Both the position numbers and the translations under genes were made by a program. Shown piece by piece: positions 37,001-47,683 of a DNA stretch of 64,000 bases (positions within the stretch are counted from its first letter, which is position 1; every line of letters starts with the position of its first letter). The stretch lies in assembly GCF_001902635.1 (NCBI RefSeq), contig NZ_MJAO01000005.1, positions 1 to 64,000 on the forward strand, written 5' to 3'. The notes beneath the pieces are model-generated. The model was not told where the DNA came from and did no database searches. It saw nothing but the letters and a program-made list of their open reading frames with translations. The DNA is from Serratia marcescens. Its GTDB lineage: Bacteria > Pseudomonadota > Gammaproteobacteria > Enterobacterales > Enterobacteriaceae.

Positions 37001-37387
37001 CAGCGCGTGCCGAATTCATCACCCAACAAAACTACGCTTTGTTGACATATATCAAATTCAATTGTAGCACGTTAACAGATTTGTGAAAAACACTTACAGA
37101 AATGCCAGTTTAAGTCACAGAACCTCAAATTCTGTGAACGATTCAGCAATATCCGGCCCGATAGGATACAATTATTCGCTTATTGATCATTGTGTTGTTT
37201 TAACTCTTTGATAAATAAAAGTAGTAAAACATAAGCGAGAATAATGACTATTACGACGGGTTTATTAGCTCAACGAGCCGTTTAAACTTGTTTGTTGCTA
37301 TTGACGCGTTTATTGTTACGTAATTGTGAATATTAGCGGGCGCTGCGGAACAGTCAAAAGTGCAGGCCCGCCTTCGGTGGAAGAGTG
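37001..37387. other. AT-rich region between yjjY and yjtD
   Basis: This 387-bp stretch holds the FNR-type site, a 23-bp palindrome (TCACAGAA at 37115-37122 and TTCTGTGA at 37130-37137) and probably the distal arcA promoters and the yjtD promoter. A 13-codon frame at 37223 was seen but not called. Confidence 0.5.
37042..37055. promoter_or_regulatory. FNR-type site upstream of arcA
   Basis: TTGACATATATCAA differs from the FNR consensus TTGAT-N4-ATCAA by one base. It lies 284 bp before the arcA start codon. E. coli arcA is FNR-activated from an upstream promoter, so this is the likely counterpart. Confidence 0.6.
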
Positions 37388-38074
37388 ATGCAGCTTCATA
37401 TTGTTTTAGTGGCTCCGGCACGGCCGGAAAATGTCGGCGCCGCGGCGCGCGCGATGAAAACCATGGGTTTTGCTTCGCTGCGCATCGTCGACAGCGAGGC
37501 GCACCTGCAACCGGCGGCGCGCTGGGTCGCGCACGGAGCCGGCGAAATCCTCGATGGCGTGCAAACGTTCGCCACGCTGGAGCAGGCGCTGGCGGACGTG
37601 GATTTCACCGTCGCTACCACCGCCCGTAGCCGTGCGCGTTTTCACTACTACTGCACGCCGCCTGAACTGCTGGAGCAGTTGAGCGAGCGCCGGCAGTGGG
37701 TCGGCCAGGCGGCGCTGGTGTTTGGCCGCGAAGATTCCGGCCTGACCAACGAAGAGCTGGCGTTGGCGGACTTGCTGACCGGTGTGCCGATGCAGGCGGA
37801 TTATCCGTCGCTCAATTTGGGTCAGGCGGTGATGGTGTACTGTTACCAGCTGGCGAGCCTGATGGGCGTCAGCACGCCGCAGGAAACGATGGCATCTGAA
37901 GGGCAGCTGAAGGCGCTGCGCCGCCGCGCCGACGCCTTGTTGAACGCATTGGATGTCGGCGATGACCAAAAATTGCGCGACTGGCTGCACCAGCGCCTCG
38001 GCGCGTTGCAACAGCGGGATACGGCGATGTTGCACACGCTGCTGCACGACATCGAAAAAAAACTCGCCAAGTGA
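37388..38074 (+). CDS. yjtD: TrmH-family RNA methyltransferase YjtD (LasT)
   Basis: The 228-aa SPOUT methyltransferase shows the trefoil-knot motifs ILVAP-like start (LHIVLVAPARPENVGAAARA), ALVFGREDSGLTNEELALAD and YPSLNLGQAVMVYCYQL. It resembles TrmJ, which methylates tRNA Cm32/Um32, and equals E. coli YjtD in length. The target of YjtD is not established. ATG 37388 is preferred; GTG 37385 directly before it is also possible. Confidence 0.94.
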   Translation: MQLHIVLVAPARPENVGAAARAMKTMGFASLRIVDSEAHLQPAARWVAHGAGEILDGVQTFATLEQALADVDFTVATTARSRARFHYYCTPPELLEQLSERRQWVGQAALVFGREDSGLTNEELALADLLTGVPMQADYPSLNLGQAVMVYCYQLASLMGVSTPQETMASEGQLKALRRRADALLNALDVGDDQKLRDWLHQRLGALQQRDTAMLHTLLHDIEKKLAK

Positions 38075-38218
38075 TAGCGGCTACATCAGCCGGTTATCCA
38101 GTGTGATCCACTATTAAATCGGCTTTAAGCTGTTTTTTTGTCCTGTCATTTTGCTTTTCGCCTGTTGCATCGCGCAATGTCGCCGCTGAATGGAAAATAA
38201 GCAAAAAAAAGAAATAGT

Positions 38219-38247
38219 TTGACTTGGGATCACGATTGCTTTAACCA
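38219..38247 (+). promoter_or_regulatory. thr operon promoter
   Basis: TTGACT at 38219-38224 is followed by CTTTAACCAATA around 38240-38250. The same arrangement occurs in the E. coli thr promoter, where TTGACT precedes TTTAACCAATA. Confidence 0.65.
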
Positions 38248-38268
38248 ATAGAGGGGACAGAGTATTTC

Positions 38269-38355
38269 ATGAGACAGACAGACAACATGCGCAATATCAG
38301 CCTGAATACCACAATTATTACCACCACCGATACCACAGGTAACGGGGCGGGCTGA
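38269..38355 (+). CDS. thrL: thr operon leader peptide
   Basis: The leader has 28 codons: it begins MRQTDNMRNIS and continues LNTTIITTTDTTGNGAG. It contains eight Thr and three Ile codons, the regulatory amino acids of this operon. E. coli ThrL (21 aa) ends in the same TTGNGAG. Two in-frame ATGs exist (38269 and 38287); the first has ACAGAG/GAGGGG upstream, the second no SD, so the longer form is called. Stalling at the Thr/Ile codons would favour the antiterminator. Confidence 0.9.
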   Translation: MRQTDNMRNISLNTTIITTTDTTGNGAG

Positions 38356-38378
38356 CGCGCACAGGAAACACAGAAAAA

Positions 38379-38410
38379 AGCCCGCACCTAATCAGTGCGG
38401 GCTTTTTTTT
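38379..38410 (+). terminator. thr attenuator
   Basis: AGCCCGCAC-CTAATCA-GTGCGGGCT followed by eight T's is a strong intrinsic terminator 24 nt after thrL and before thrA, at the position of the E. coli thr attenuator. Confidence 0.95.
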
Positions 38411-38435
38411 CGGCTTAAATTCGGAGAGATGACAA

Positions 38436-40895
38436 ATGCGAGTGCTGAAATTTGGCGGAACCTCGGTGGCGAATGCGGAACGTTTTCTGCGCGTCGCCGA
38501 CATCATGGAGAGTAACGCGCGTCAGGGACAGGTGGCTACGGTCTTGTCCGCCCCCGCAAAGATCACCAACCATCTGGTGGCGATGATCGACAAAACGGTG
38601 GCGGGCCAGGACATTCTGCCGAATATGAGCGACGCCGAACGCATCTTCGCCGATCTGCTGAGCGGCCTGGCGCAGGTGCTGCCAGGCTTCGAGTATGCTC
38701 GTCTGAAGGGCGTGGTCGATCAGGAATTCGCTCAGCTCAAACAGGTGCTGCACGGCGTCTCGCTGTTGGGGCAGTGCCCGGACAGCGTGAACGCGGCGAT
38801 CATCTGTCGTGGCGAAAAGCTCTCCATCGCCATCATGGAAGGTGTGTTCCGCGCCAAGGGCTACCCGGTCACGGTGATCAACCCGGTAGAGAAATTGCTG
38901 GCGCAGGGCCACTATCTGGAGTCCACCGTGGACATCGCCGAGTCCACGCTGCGCATCGCCGCCGCGGCGATCCCGGCCGACCACATCGTGCTTATGGCCG
39001 GTTTCACCGCCGGTAACGACAAGGGCGAGCTGGTGGTGCTGGGCCGCAACGGCTCCGACTACTCCGCCGCCGTGCTGGCCGCCTGCCTGCGCGCCGACTG
39101 TTGCGAGATCTGGACCGACGTCGACGGCGTCTATACCTGCGATCCGCGCACCGTGCCGGACGCCAGGTTGCTGAAATCGATGTCGTACCAGGAGGCGATG
39201 GAGCTCTCCTATTTCGGTGCCAAAGTGCTGCACCCTCGTACCATCACCCCGATTGCCCAGTTCCAAATACCTTGCCTGATCAAAAACACCTCTAACCCGC
39301 AGGCCCCCGGCACGCTGATCGGCAAAGACAGCACCGATGACGAGATGCCGGTGAAAGGCATCACCAACCTGAACAACATGGCGATGATCAACGTCTCCGG
39401 CCCAGGCATGAAGGGCATGGTCGGCATGGCCGCGCGGGTGTTCGCCGTGATGTCGCGTGCCGGCATTTCGGTAGTGCTGATCACCCAATCCTCTTCCGAA
39501 TACAGCATCAGCTTCTGCGTGCCTCAGGGCGAACTGCAGCGTGCCCGCCGTGCGCTGGAAGAGGAGTTCTATCTGGAACTGAAAGACGGCGTGCTGGATC
39601 CGCTGGACGTGATGGAGCGCCTGGCGATCATCTCGGTGGTCGGCGACGGCATGCGCACCCTGCGCGGCATCTCCGCGCGCTTCTTCTCCGCGCTGGCGCG
39701 CGCCAACATCAATATCGTCGCCATCGCCCAGGGCTCTTCCGAGCGCTCGATCTCGGTGGTGGTCAGCAATGACTCCGCCACCACCGGCGTGCGTGTCAGC
39801 CACCAAATGCTGTTCAACACCGACCAGGTGATCGAAGTGTTCGTCATCGGCGTCGGTGGCGTCGGCGGGGCGCTGATCGAGCAGATCTACCGTCAGCAGC
39901 CGTGGTTGAAGCAAAAACATATCGACCTGCGGGTGTGCGGCATCGCCAACTCGCGGGTGATGCTGACCAACGTGCACGGCATCGCGCTGGACAGCTGGCG
40001 CGACGAATTGGCCGGCGCACAGGAGCCGTTCAACCTCGGCCGTTTGATCCGGCTGGTGAAGGAGTATCACCTGCTGAACCCGGTGATCGTCGATTGCACC
40101 TCCAGCCAGGCGGTGGCCGATCAATACGTGGACTTCCTGGCGGACGGTTTCCACGTGGTGACGCCGAACAAAAAGGCCAACACCTCGTCGATGAACTATT
40201 ATCAGCAACTGCGCGCCGCTGCGGCCGGTTCGCATCGCAAGTTCCTCTACGACACCAACGTCGGCGCCGGTTTACCGGTGATTGAGAACCTGCAAAACTT
40301 GCTGAATGCTGGTGATGAGCTGGTGCGTTTCTCCGGCATCTTGTCCGGTTCGCTGTCGTTTATCTTCGGCAAGCTGGACGAAGGGCTGTCGCTGTCGGCG
40401 GCGACGCTGCAGGCCAAAGCCAACGGCTACACCGAGCCGGATCCGCGCGACGATCTGTCCGGTATGGACGTGGCGCGCAAACTGCTGATCCTGGCGCGCG
40501 AGGCCGGTTACAAGCTGGAGCTGAGCGATATCGAGGTCGAGCCGGTGTTGCCGCCGTCCTTCGACGCCTCGGGCGACGTGGACAATTTCCTGGCGCGGCT
40601 GCCGGAGCTGGATAAAGAGTTCGCGCGTAACGTGGCCAACGCCGCCGAGCAGGGCAAGGTGTTGCGCTATGTCGGCCTGATCGACGAAGGGCGCTGCAAG
40701 GTGCGCATTGAGGCGGTGGACGGCAACGATCCGTTGTATAAAGTGAAGAACGGCGAGAACGCGCTGGCCTTCTACAGCCGCTACTACCAGCCGCTGCCGT
40801 TGGTGCTGCGCGGCTACGGCGCCGGTAACGATGTGACCGCAGCGGGCGTGTTCGCCGATCTGCTGCGCACACTGTCATGGAAGTTGGGAGTTTAA
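38436..40895 (+). CDS. thrA: Bifunctional aspartokinase I / homoserine dehydrogenase I
   Basis: ThrA phosphorylates aspartate and reduces aspartate semialdehyde to homoserine, with threonine feedback inhibition. The 819-aa protein has the aspartokinase motif [18 protein letters not shown], tandem ACT regulatory domains (about residues 315-460, with [20 protein letters not shown] and [20 protein letters not shown]) and the dehydrogenase Rossmann motif [17 protein letters not shown] (about 467-483). E. coli ThrA is 820 aa. It stops one base before thrB. Confidence 0.99.
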   Translation: MRVLKFGGTSVANAERFLRVADIMESNARQGQVATVLSAPAKITNHLVAMIDKTVAGQDILPNMSDAERIFADLLSGLAQVLPGFEYARLKGVVDQEFAQLKQVLHGVSLLGQCPDSVNAAIICRGEKLSIAIMEGVFRAKGYPVTVINPVEKLLAQGHYLESTVDIAESTLRIAAAAIPADHIVLMAGFTAGNDKGELVVLGRNGSDYSAAVLAACLRADCCEIWTDVDGVYTCDPRTVPDARLLKSMSYQEAMELSYFGAKVLHPRTITPIAQFQIPCLIKNTSNPQAPGTLIGKDSTDDEMPVKGITNLNNMAMINVSGPGMKGMVGMAARVFAVMSRAGISVVLITQSSSEYSISFCVPQGELQRARRALEEEFYLELKDGVLDPLDVMERLAIISVVGDGMRTLRGISARFFSALARANINIVAIAQGSSERSISVVVSNDSATTGVRVSHQMLFNTDQVIEVFVIGVGGVGGALIEQIYRQQPWLKQKHIDLRVCGIANSRVMLTNVHGIALDSWRDELAGAQEPFNLGRLIRLVKEYHLLNPVIVDCTSSQAVADQYVDFLADGFHVVTPNKKANTSSMNYYQQLRAAAAGSHRKFLYDTNVGAGLPVIENLQNLLNAGDELVRFSGILSGSLSFIFGKLDEGLSLSAATLQAKANGYTEPDPRDDLSGMDVARKLLILAREAGYKLELSDIEVEPVLPPSFDASGDVDNFLARLPELDKEFARNVANAAEQGKVLRYVGLIDEGRCKVRIEAVDGNDPLYKVKNGENALAFYSRYYQPLPLVLRGYGAGNDVTAAGVFADLLRTLSWKLGV

Positions 40896-40896
40896 T

Positions 40897-41826
40897 ATGG
40901 TTAAGGTGTATGCACCGGCCTCGATCGGTAACGTCAGCGTCGGTTTCGATGTGCTGGGCGCGGCGGTTTCGCCGATCGACGGCACGCTGCTGGGCGACTG
41001 CGTCAGCGTTGAAGCCGCCGAGACGTTCAGTTTGCAAAATGCCGGGCGCTTCGTCAGCAAGCTGCCGGCCGAGCCGAAAGAGAACATCGTGTATCAATGC
41101 TGGGAGCGCTTCTGCCAGGAGATTGGCCGCGAAGTGCCGGTGGCGATGCGGTTGGAAAAGAACATGCCGATCGGATCGGGGCTGGGCTCCAGCGCCTGTT
41201 CGGTGGTCGCCGGGCTGATGGCGATGAACGAATTCTGCGATCGTCCGCTGGATAAGATGACGCTGCTCGGCCTGATGGGCGAGCTGGAAGGCCGCATTTC
41301 CGGCAGCGTGCATTACGACAACGTGGCACCTTGCTACCTGGGCGGTTTGCAGCTGATGCTGGAAGAAGAAGGCATCATCAGCCAGGAAGTGCCGTGCTTC
41401 GACGATTGGTTGTGGGTCATGGCCTATCCGGGCATCAAGGTTTCCACCGCCGAAGCGCGCGCGATTTTGCCCGCGCAATACCGTCGTCAGGATTGCATCA
41501 GCCACGGCCGTTACCTGGCGGGCTTTATCCACGCCTGCCACTCCCGGCAGCCGCAGCTGGCCGCCAAATTGATGCAGGACGTGATCGCCGAACCGTACCG
41601 CACCCGGCTGTTGCCAGGCTTCGCCGAAGCGCGCAAGGCGGCGCAGGAGATCGGCGCGCTGGCCTGCGGCATCTCCGGCTCCGGCCCGACGCTGTTCGCC
41701 GTTTGCAACGACGGCGCCACCGCGCAACGCATGGCTGCCTGGCTGCAACAACATTATCTGCAAAACGACGAAGGTTTTGTTCATATTTGCCGTCTGGACA
41801 CCGCAGGCGCTCGACTACTGGGATAA
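40897..41826 (+). CDS. thrB: Homoserine kinase
   Basis: ThrB phosphorylates homoserine for threonine synthesis. The 309-aa GHMP kinase starts [20 protein letters not shown], with the ATP-binding motif [18 protein letters not shown] (about residues 89-106) and the C-terminal [20 protein letters not shown] precedes the ATG within the end of thrA. It is followed by thrC after 3 bp. Confidence 0.99.
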   Translation: MVKVYAPASIGNVSVGFDVLGAAVSPIDGTLLGDCVSVEAAETFSLQNAGRFVSKLPAEPKENIVYQCWERFCQEIGREVPVAMRLEKNMPIGSGLGSSACSVVAGLMAMNEFCDRPLDKMTLLGLMGELEGRISGSVHYDNVAPCYLGGLQLMLEEEGIISQEVPCFDDWLWVMAYPGIKVSTAEARAILPAQYRRQDCISHGRYLAGFIHACHSRQPQLAAKLMQDVIAEPYRTRLLPGFAEARKAAQEIGALACGISGSGPTLFAVCNDGATAQRMAAWLQQHYLQNDEGFVHICRLDTAGARLLG

Positions 41827-41829
41827 CGC

Positions 41830-43119
41830 ATGAAACTGTACAACCTTAAGGATCACAACGAGCAGGTCAGCTTCGCGCAGGCGATCAAACAAGGCCTGGG
41901 CAAGCAGCAGGGGCTGTTCTTCCCGCTGGAGCTGCCGGAGTTCGAACTGACCGAGATCGACCAACTGCTGGAGCAGGACTTTGTTACCCGCAGCAGCCGC
42001 ATTCTGTCGGCGTTTATCGGCGAAGAAGTGCCGGAAGCGGCGCTGAAGAAACGCGTGCAGGCCGCCTTTGAGTTCCCGGCGCCGGTGGCGAAAGTGACAG
42101 AGGACGTCTCCTGCCTGGAGCTGTTCCACGGCCCGACGCTGGCGTTCAAAGATTTTGGCGGCCGCTTTATGGCGCAGATGCTGGCGGAAGTGGCCGGCGA
42201 GCAGCCGGTGACCATTTTAACCGCCACCTCCGGCGACACCGGTGCCGCCGTGGCGCATGCCTTCTACGGCCTGAAAAACGTGCGGGTGGTGATCCTCTAT
42301 CCGCAGGGCAAAATCAGCCCGCTGCAGGAAAAACTGTTCTGCACCCTGGGCGGCAACATTCACACCGTGGCGATCGATGGCGACTTCGATGCCTGTCAGG
42401 CGCTGGTGAAGCAGGCGTTCGACGATCAGGAATTGAAAGATGCGCTGCACCTGAACTCGGCCAACTCGATCAACATTAGCCGCTTGCTGGCGCAGATCTG
42501 CTACTACTTCGAAGCGGTGGCGCAGCTGCCGCAGGAAGCGCGCAACCAGCTGGTGATTTCGGTGCCGAGCGGCAACTTCGGCGATCTGACCGCCGGGCTG
42601 CTGGCCAAGTCGCTGGGCCTGCCGGTGAAGCGCTTTATCGCCGCCACCAACGCCAACGACACCGTGCCACGCTTCCTGACCAGCGGCCAGTGGCAGCCGC
42701 ACGCCACGGTAGCGACGTTGTCCAACGCCATGGACGTCAGCCAGCCAAACAACTGGCCGCGCGTGGAAGAGCTGTTCCGTCGCAAGGTCTGGCAGCTGAA
42801 AGAGTTGGGCCACGCGGCGGTTAGCGATGAGACCACCAAAGAAACGATGCGTGAATTGGCCGAGCTGGGCTATATCTCTGAACCGCACGCGGCCATCGCC
42901 TACCGCGCGCTGCGCGATCAGCTGCAGGAAGGGGAGTTCGGTCTGTTCCTCGGCACCGCGCATCCGGCCAAGTTTAAAGAGAGCGTAGAAGCGATCCTCG
43001 GCCAGGAGCTGCCGTTGCCGAAAGCGCTGGCGCTGCGGGCCGATCTGCCGCTGCTGTCGCACACGCTGCCGGCCAGCTTCGGCGAGTTGCGCAAGTTCCT
43101 GATGGGGCTGCCGGCCTGA
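41830..43119 (+). CDS. thrC: Threonine synthase
   Basis: ThrC converts O-phosphohomoserine to threonine with pyridoxal phosphate. The 429-aa enzyme has the PLP lysine in ELFHGPTLAFKDFGGRF (about residue 107), the substrate loop TATSGDTGAAVAHAF and the PLP-phosphate glycine loop SVPSGNFGDLTAG. It is one residue longer than E. coli ThrC and ends the operon. Confidence 0.99.
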   Translation: MKLYNLKDHNEQVSFAQAIKQGLGKQQGLFFPLELPEFELTEIDQLLEQDFVTRSSRILSAFIGEEVPEAALKKRVQAAFEFPAPVAKVTEDVSCLELFHGPTLAFKDFGGRFMAQMLAEVAGEQPVTILTATSGDTGAAVAHAFYGLKNVRVVILYPQGKISPLQEKLFCTLGGNIHTVAIDGDFDACQALVKQAFDDQELKDALHLNSANSINISRLLAQICYYFEAVAQLPQEARNQLVISVPSGNFGDLTAGLLAKSLGLPVKRFIAATNANDTVPRFLTSGQWQPHATVATLSNAMDVSQPNNWPRVEELFRRKVWQLKELGHAAVSDETTKETMRELAELGYISEPHAAIAYRALRDQLQEGEFGLFLGTAHPAKFKESVEAILGQELPLPKALALRADLPLLSHTLPASFGELRKFLMGLPA

Positions 43120-43140
43120 AGTTCGGCAGGCTAGAATGCG

Positions 43141-43167
43141 AAAAGCCGTCTTGCGACGGCTTTTTTT
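43141..43167. terminator. Bidirectional terminator between thrC and yaaA
   Basis: AAAAGCCGTC-TTGC-GACGGCTTTTTTT is a perfect hairpin with T's on both strands. The yaaA stop codon (43166-43168) is part of the T-run end. yaaX, present here in E. coli, is absent. Confidence 0.93.
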
Positions 43168-43942
43168 ATGGCTGCTCCGGGCGTTTGAACACCAGTTCAT
43201 TGCCCTGCGAGGCGGCTTCGTCGAAGGCGTAGCCTTCCAGGTTGAAGTCCACCAGCTGCTCGCTGCGCGTCAGGCGGTTTTTGATGATAAAGCGGCTCAT
43301 CAACCCGCGCGCTTTCTTGGCGTAGAAGCTGATGACCTTGTACTTGCCGTTCTTCTCGTCGAGGAATACCGGTTTGATCAGTGCGCCGTGCAGTTTGGCC
43401 GGCTTCACCGCCTTGAAATACTCGTCGGACGCCAGGTTGACCACCACGTCGTCACCCTGTTGCTCCAGCGCTTCGTTGAGTTTTTGGGTGATCTGCTCGC
43501 CCCAGAAGCTGTACAGGTCTTTGCCTTTCGGATTTTCCAGCTTGATACCCATCTCCAGCCGGTATGGCATCATCAGATCGAGCGGGCGCAGCACGCCGTA
43601 CAGGCCGGACAGCATGCGCAGATGCTGCTGGGCGAAGTCGAAATCGGCTTCGCTGAAATCCTGCGCCTGCAGGCCGGTGTAAACGTCGCCCTTGAACGCC
43701 AGCAGCGCCTGACGTGCGTTGTCTGGGGTAAATTTGGGCTGCCACTCGCTAAAGCGTGCTGCGTTCAGCCCGGCCAGCTTGTCGCTGATGCTCATCAGAC
43801 TGGCGATTTGCGCCGGCGTCAGCTCGCGGCAAATTTTGATAAGCCGCTGAGACTTATCCAGCAGTTCGGGCTGCGTGAAGCGTTCTGTCGCCAGCGGGCT
43901 TTCGTAATCGAGAGTTTTTGCAGGTGAAATAATAACGAGCAT
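43166..43942 (-). CDS. yaaA: Peroxide stress protein YaaA (DUF328)
   Basis: YaaA lowers intracellular free iron during hydrogen peroxide stress in E. coli and is in the OxyR regulon there. The 258-aa protein matches over its whole length: [71 protein letters not shown]. The start at 43942 fits the 258-aa E. coli protein, so the longer frame to 44074 is rejected. yaaJ lies upstream on the same strand. Confidence 0.97.
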   Translation of the reverse strand: MLVIISPAKTLDYESPLATERFTQPELLDKSQRLIKICRELTPAQIASLMSISDKLAGLNAARFSEWQPKFTPDNARQALLAFKGDVYTGLQAQDFSEADFDFAQQHLRMLSGLYGVLRPLDLMMPYRLEMGIKLENPKGKDLYSFWGEQITQKLNEALEQQGDDVVVNLASDEYFKAVKPAKLHGALIKPVFLDEKNGKYKVISFYAKKARGLMSRFIIKNRLTRSEQLVDFNLEGYAFDEAASQGNELVFKRPEQP

Positions 43943-44046
43943 GGCCAGATCCTGTTTATCCAAGTGCGGGTACTGTAGCAAAAAGCGCGGGAAAAAGGGG
44001 CAATCGGTCCAATAGGTGGGGCGCGCATCGCACGCGCCCCGCAAAC

Positions 44047-45483
44047 TCAGCGCGGCGGCTGTTGATCGTCCCACACGCCTGGCTCCAGCTGCGATTTCAG
44101 CTCCGGGTAACGGTTGGCATCGAAAGTCGGCAGCTTGCCTAAGCGGCGCTGGCGGTGATAGTCATCGGCCAGCTTCAGCGCCACCCGGGACAGCAGCAGG
44201 ATCGCCGTCAGGTTGGTGATCGCCATCAGCGCCATCGACGTATCCGCCATTTTCCACACCAGCGGCAGCTCCGCCAGTGCGCCGAACATCACCATGCCCA
44301 GCGCCACGCAGCGGAAAATCAGCAGGCCGCCCGGGTGGTTGCGCTCGAGGAACACCAGGTTGCTTTCGGCATAGGCGTAGTTGGCGATGATCGAAGTAAA
44401 GGCGAAGAAGAAAATGGCGATGGCGACGAACGGTGTCCCCCAGCTGCCGACGGCGGCCGACAGCGCGCGCTGGGTCAAATCGATGCCGCTGATGCTGTCG
44501 GTCGGCTGATCGAGAATGCCGGAAGAGAGAATGATCGCCGCAGTAGCGCTGCAGATGACGATGGTATCGATAAATACGCCGAGCATTTGCACGTAGCCCT
44601 GCGAAGCGGGGTGCGGCGGATAAGGCGAAGCGGACGCCGCGGCGTTGGGCGCCGAGCCCATGCCGGCTTCGTTGGAGAACAGGCCGCGCTGCACGCCCTG
44701 GGTCATCGCCTGGGAGATACCGTAACCGACGGCACCGGCCGCCGCTTCCTGCAGGCCGAAAGCGCTTTTGAAGATCAGCATCAGGATCGCCGGTATGTGT
44801 TCGATGTTGTGGCCAATGACCCAGAGGGCCAGCAGTAGATAGGCGCCGGCCATCAGCGGCACCACCAGTTCGGCCACTTTGGCGATGGAACGGATGCCGC
44901 CGAAGATCACCACGCCGCTCAGCAGCACCAGGCCGATGCCGACGTGCAGCGGCTGCAAGTGGAAGGCGACGGCAGAGGCTTGGGCGATGGAGTTGGCCTG
45001 CACGGCGTTGAACACCAGGCCGAAAGCGATGATCAGGAAGATGGAGAACAGCACGCCCATCCAGCGCATGCCGAGGCCCTTTTCCATGTAGTAGGCTGGG
45101 CCGCCGCGATAGTTGCCGTTATCGTCCTTGGTTTTGTAGAGCTGCGCCAGTGAGCTTTCCACGAACGAGGTGGCCATGCCGATAAACGCTACCACCCACA
45201 TCCAGAAGATGGCGCCGGGGCCGCCGGCAGTCAGAGCGATGGCGACGCCGGTCAGGTTGCCGGTGCCGACGCGCGCCGCCAGCGTGGTGCACAATGCCTG
45301 AAAGGAGGAAATGCCGGCGCTGTCGCTTTTATTGCTGTTTTTCAACACTGAGAACATGTGGCTGAAGTGGCGGAGCTGGATAAAGCGGGTGCGCAACGTG
45401 AAATAAATGCCGGTGCCGAGCAGCAGATAAATCAGCACCGAACCCCACAAAATGTTGTTTATAAAGTTCATCAGGTCCGTCAA
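44047..45483 (-). CDS. yaaJ: Sodium:alanine/glycine symporter family protein YaaJ
   Basis: The 478-aa protein has about eleven membrane segments and the AGCS-family signatures: [59 protein letters not shown] and [21 protein letters not shown]. coli YaaJ (476 aa) occupies the same place. It is probably a sodium-coupled alanine or glycine importer; the substrate of YaaJ itself is not firmly shown. AGGAGGGATCC precedes the ATG. Confidence 0.95.
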   Translation of the reverse strand: MTDLMNFINNILWGSVLIYLLLGTGIYFTLRTRFIQLRHFSHMFSVLKNSNKSDSAGISSFQALCTTLAARVGTGNLTGVAIALTAGGPGAIFWMWVVAFIGMATSFVESSLAQLYKTKDDNGNYRGGPAYYMEKGLGMRWMGVLFSIFLIIAFGLVFNAVQANSIAQASAVAFHLQPLHVGIGLVLLSGVVIFGGIRSIAKVAELVVPLMAGAYLLLALWVIGHNIEHIPAILMLIFKSAFGLQEAAAGAVGYGISQAMTQGVQRGLFSNEAGMGSAPNAAASASPYPPHPASQGYVQMLGVFIDTIVICSATAAIILSSGILDQPTDSISGIDLTQRALSAAVGSWGTPFVAIAIFFFAFTSIIANYAYAESNLVFLERNHPGGLLIFRCVALGMVMFGALAELPLVWKMADTSMALMAITNLTAILLLSRVALKLADDYHRQRRLGKLPTFDANRYPELKSQLEPGVWDDQQPPR

Positions 45484-45866
45484 GGGATCCCTCCTCTAAT
45501 CGAAATTTAATGCGCACCTTGCAGCATCCACCGCAGGTGAAAAACATTGGCCTATTTTTTACAAGAGCTTAGCTGGAGTCGGTCCGGCGTCAGTCGATTA
45601 AGATTTTTCGCAGATTAGCGGACGAATTGCATCAATTTTTTCGAATTTAACATAATTTATTCGGACAATAGCACGTTATTGCCTTTCCATCCGCTCGGCA
45701 ATGGCGAAAGATATCGGCGTAAACGGTTGCTCGCCCAAGGATAAAACAGATGCTTGCGCGCCGCGGTTTTCCAGCCTTGCACCGGGCTTGGCGCATGTTA
45801 TTATCAGGGTAGGGCATGGTTGAACAATGCCAAAAGTTCATGCACACACGATGAGATAATGCCAAC
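45484..45866. other. 383-bp divergent region between yaaJ and talB
   Basis: It contains the yaaJ promoter (minus) and the talB promoter (plus, listed separately). An A/T-rich stretch spans 45590-45665. No further gene or operator was recognised. Confidence 0.5.
45777..45804 (+). promoter_or_regulatory. talB promoter
   Basis: TTGCAC at 45777-45782 and TATTAT at 45799-45804 with a 16-bp spacer form a good sigma-70 promoter 60 bp before the talB start. Confidence 0.6.
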
Positions 45867-46820
45867 ATGACCGACAAATTAACTTCCCTGCGCCAGCTGA
45901 CCACGGTGGTTGCAGATACGGGTGATATCGCGGCAATGAAGCTGTATCAACCGCAGGACGCTACAACCAACCCTTCGCTGATCCTCAATGCAGCCCAAAT
46001 TCCTGAATACCGCAAACTGATTGACGAAGCCATCGCCTGGGCGCGCGGCCAGAGCAGCGATCGCGAGCAGCAGATCGCCGACGCCGCCGACAAGCTGGCG
46101 GTCAACATCGGTCTGGAGATCCTCAAACTGGTTCCGGGCCGCATCTCCACCGAAGTGGATGCGCGTCTGTCTTACGACACCGTCGCCAGCGTGGCCAAAG
46201 CCAAGCGCCTGATCAAACTGTACAACGAAGCCGGCATCAGCAACGATCGCATCCTGATCAAACTGGCTTCGACCTGGCAGGGCATCCGCGCGGCGGAGCA
46301 GCTGGAGAAAGAAGGTATCAACTGTAACCTGACGCTGCTGTTCTCCTTCGCTCAGGCTCGCGCCTGTGCCGAAGCCGGCGTTTACCTGATTTCACCGTTC
46401 GTCGGCCGTATCCTCGACTGGTACAAAGCCAACGGCGACAAGAAAGAGTTCGCGCCGCACGAAGATCCGGGCGTGATCTCCGTGACCGAGATTTACCAGT
46501 ACTACAAACAGCACGGTTACAACACCGTGGTGATGGGCGCCAGCTTCCGTAACGTCGGCGAAATCATCGAACTGGCCGGCTGCGACCGCCTGACCATCGC
46601 CCCTGCGCTGCTGAAAGAGCTGGCGGAGAGCGAAGGCGCGCTGGAGCGTAAACTGTCTTATACCGGTGAAGTGAAGGCGCGTCCTGCCGCACTGACCGAA
46701 CCTGAGTTCTACTGGCAGCACAACCAGGATCCGATGGCGGTTGAGAAACTGACCGACGGCATCCGCAAGTTCGCCGTAGACCAAGGTAAACTGGAAAAAA
46801 TGATCGCTGACCTGCTGTAA
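45867..46820 (+). CDS. talB: Transaldolase B
   Basis: TalB moves a dihydroxyacetone unit between sugar phosphates in the pentose phosphate pathway. The 317-aa class I transaldolase has [32 protein letters not shown] and the Schiff-base lysine in [18 protein letters not shown] (about residue 132). Length equals E. coli TalB. A strong terminator follows. Confidence 0.99.
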   Translation: MTDKLTSLRQLTTVVADTGDIAAMKLYQPQDATTNPSLILNAAQIPEYRKLIDEAIAWARGQSSDREQQIADAADKLAVNIGLEILKLVPGRISTEVDARLSYDTVASVAKAKRLIKLYNEAGISNDRILIKLASTWQGIRAAEQLEKEGINCNLTLLFSFAQARACAEAGVYLISPFVGRILDWYKANGDKKEFAPHEDPGVISVTEIYQYYKQHGYNTVVMGASFRNVGEIIELAGCDRLTIAPALLKELAESEGALERKLSYTGEVKARPAALTEPEFYWQHNQDPMAVEKLTDGIRKFAVDQGKLEKMIADLL

Positions 46821-46840
46821 TTTCGGCAGCTCGCGCACTA

Positions 46841-46867
46841 AAAAGGTGGCTCAGGCCACCTTTTTTT
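46841..46867 (+). terminator. Terminator after talB
   Basis: AAAAGGTGGC-TCAG-GCCACCTTTTTTT is a perfect hairpin plus T tract 20 bp after the talB stop. Confidence 0.94.
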
Positions 46868-46971
46868 ATGCCTGCGGCTCCCGGCGGCGGGTGAAGCCCT
46901 TATACTCTCGGCAACGACAACAGAGCGGGAGACGAACCCGTTCGAACCCCATCAGGCTGTAGAGGTTACGC

Positions 46972-47559
46972 ATGGATATTTTACGTATTGGTTTGGTTTC
47001 CGTTTCCGACCGCGCTTCCGGCGGCGTTTACCAGGACAAGGGCATCCCGGCGCTGGAAGAGTGGCTGACCGGCGCGCTGGCGACGCCGTTCAAGCTGGAA
47101 ACCCGCTTGATCCCCGATGAGCAAACGCAGATAGAACAGACGCTGTGCGAACTGGTGGACGAAATGGGTTGCCATCTGGTGTTGACCACCGGCGGCACCG
47201 GGCCGGCGCGCCGCGACGTTACGCCCGACGCCACGCTGGCGATCGCCGATCGCGTGATGCCCGGCTTCGGCGAGCAAATGCGTCAGATCAGCCTACACTA
47301 TGTGCCAACGGCAATTCTTTCTCGCCAGGTGGGGGCGATCCGCAAACAGGCGTTGATCATCAACCTGCCCGGCCAGCCGAAGTCGATCAAGGAAACGCTG
47401 GAAGGGGTGAAGGATGAACAGGGCAATGCGGTGGTGCACGGCATCTTCGCCAGCGTGCCTTATTGCATTCAACTGCTCGATGGGCCTTACGTCGAAACGC
47501 ATGCCGCAGTGGTAGCAGCATTTCGGCCAAAGAGCGCGCGTCGCGAGATAAACCTCTAA
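46972..47559 (+). CDS. mog: Molybdopterin adenylyltransferase Mog
   Basis: Mog adenylylates molybdopterin before molybdenum insertion in molybdenum cofactor synthesis. The 195-aa protein has the MoaB/Mog motifs GLVSVSDRASGGVYQDKG, LVLTTGGTGPARRDVTPDAT and ALIINLPGQPKSIKETLEGV. It is the same length as E. coli Mog and follows talB as there. Confidence 0.98.
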   Translation: MDILRIGLVSVSDRASGGVYQDKGIPALEEWLTGALATPFKLETRLIPDEQTQIEQTLCELVDEMGCHLVLTTGGTGPARRDVTPDATLAIADRVMPGFGEQMRQISLHYVPTAILSRQVGAIRKQALIINLPGQPKSIKETLEGVKDEQGNAVVHGIFASVPYCIQLLDGPYVETHAAVVAAFRPKSARREINL

Positions 47560-47638
47560 ATTTCAGCATTCTGCGAGATTGGCCTCAGCCCGTCTGGTGT
47601 GAAAATAATTTGCCGCTATAGTAAGGATTCTTTTACAG

Positions 47639-47660
47639 AAAGCCTGCGGCTTTTATTTTT
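47639..47660 (+). terminator. Short terminator after mog
   Basis: AAAGCC-TGC-GGCTTT followed by TATTTTT is a short stem-loop with a T-rich tail, about 80 bp after mog and 25 bp before the MFS gene. Confidence 0.5.
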
Positions 47661-47683
47661 ACAGCCTTTACCGACGGTGCCCT

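Noticed and set aside
36904-37086. 60-codon frame MSTRSPAWWGRRSLQPLGCQ overlapping yjjY
   Set aside because: It overlaps the conserved yjjY frame, lacks an SD and resembles nothing known; yjjY explains the region better.
37223-37264. 13-codon frame MTITTGLLAQRAV before yjtD
   Set aside because: Too short to judge, no clear SD, and no comparison available to show conservation.
38415-40235. 606-codon minus-strand frame opposite thrA
   Set aside because: Antisense shadow of the strongly conserved thrA gene.
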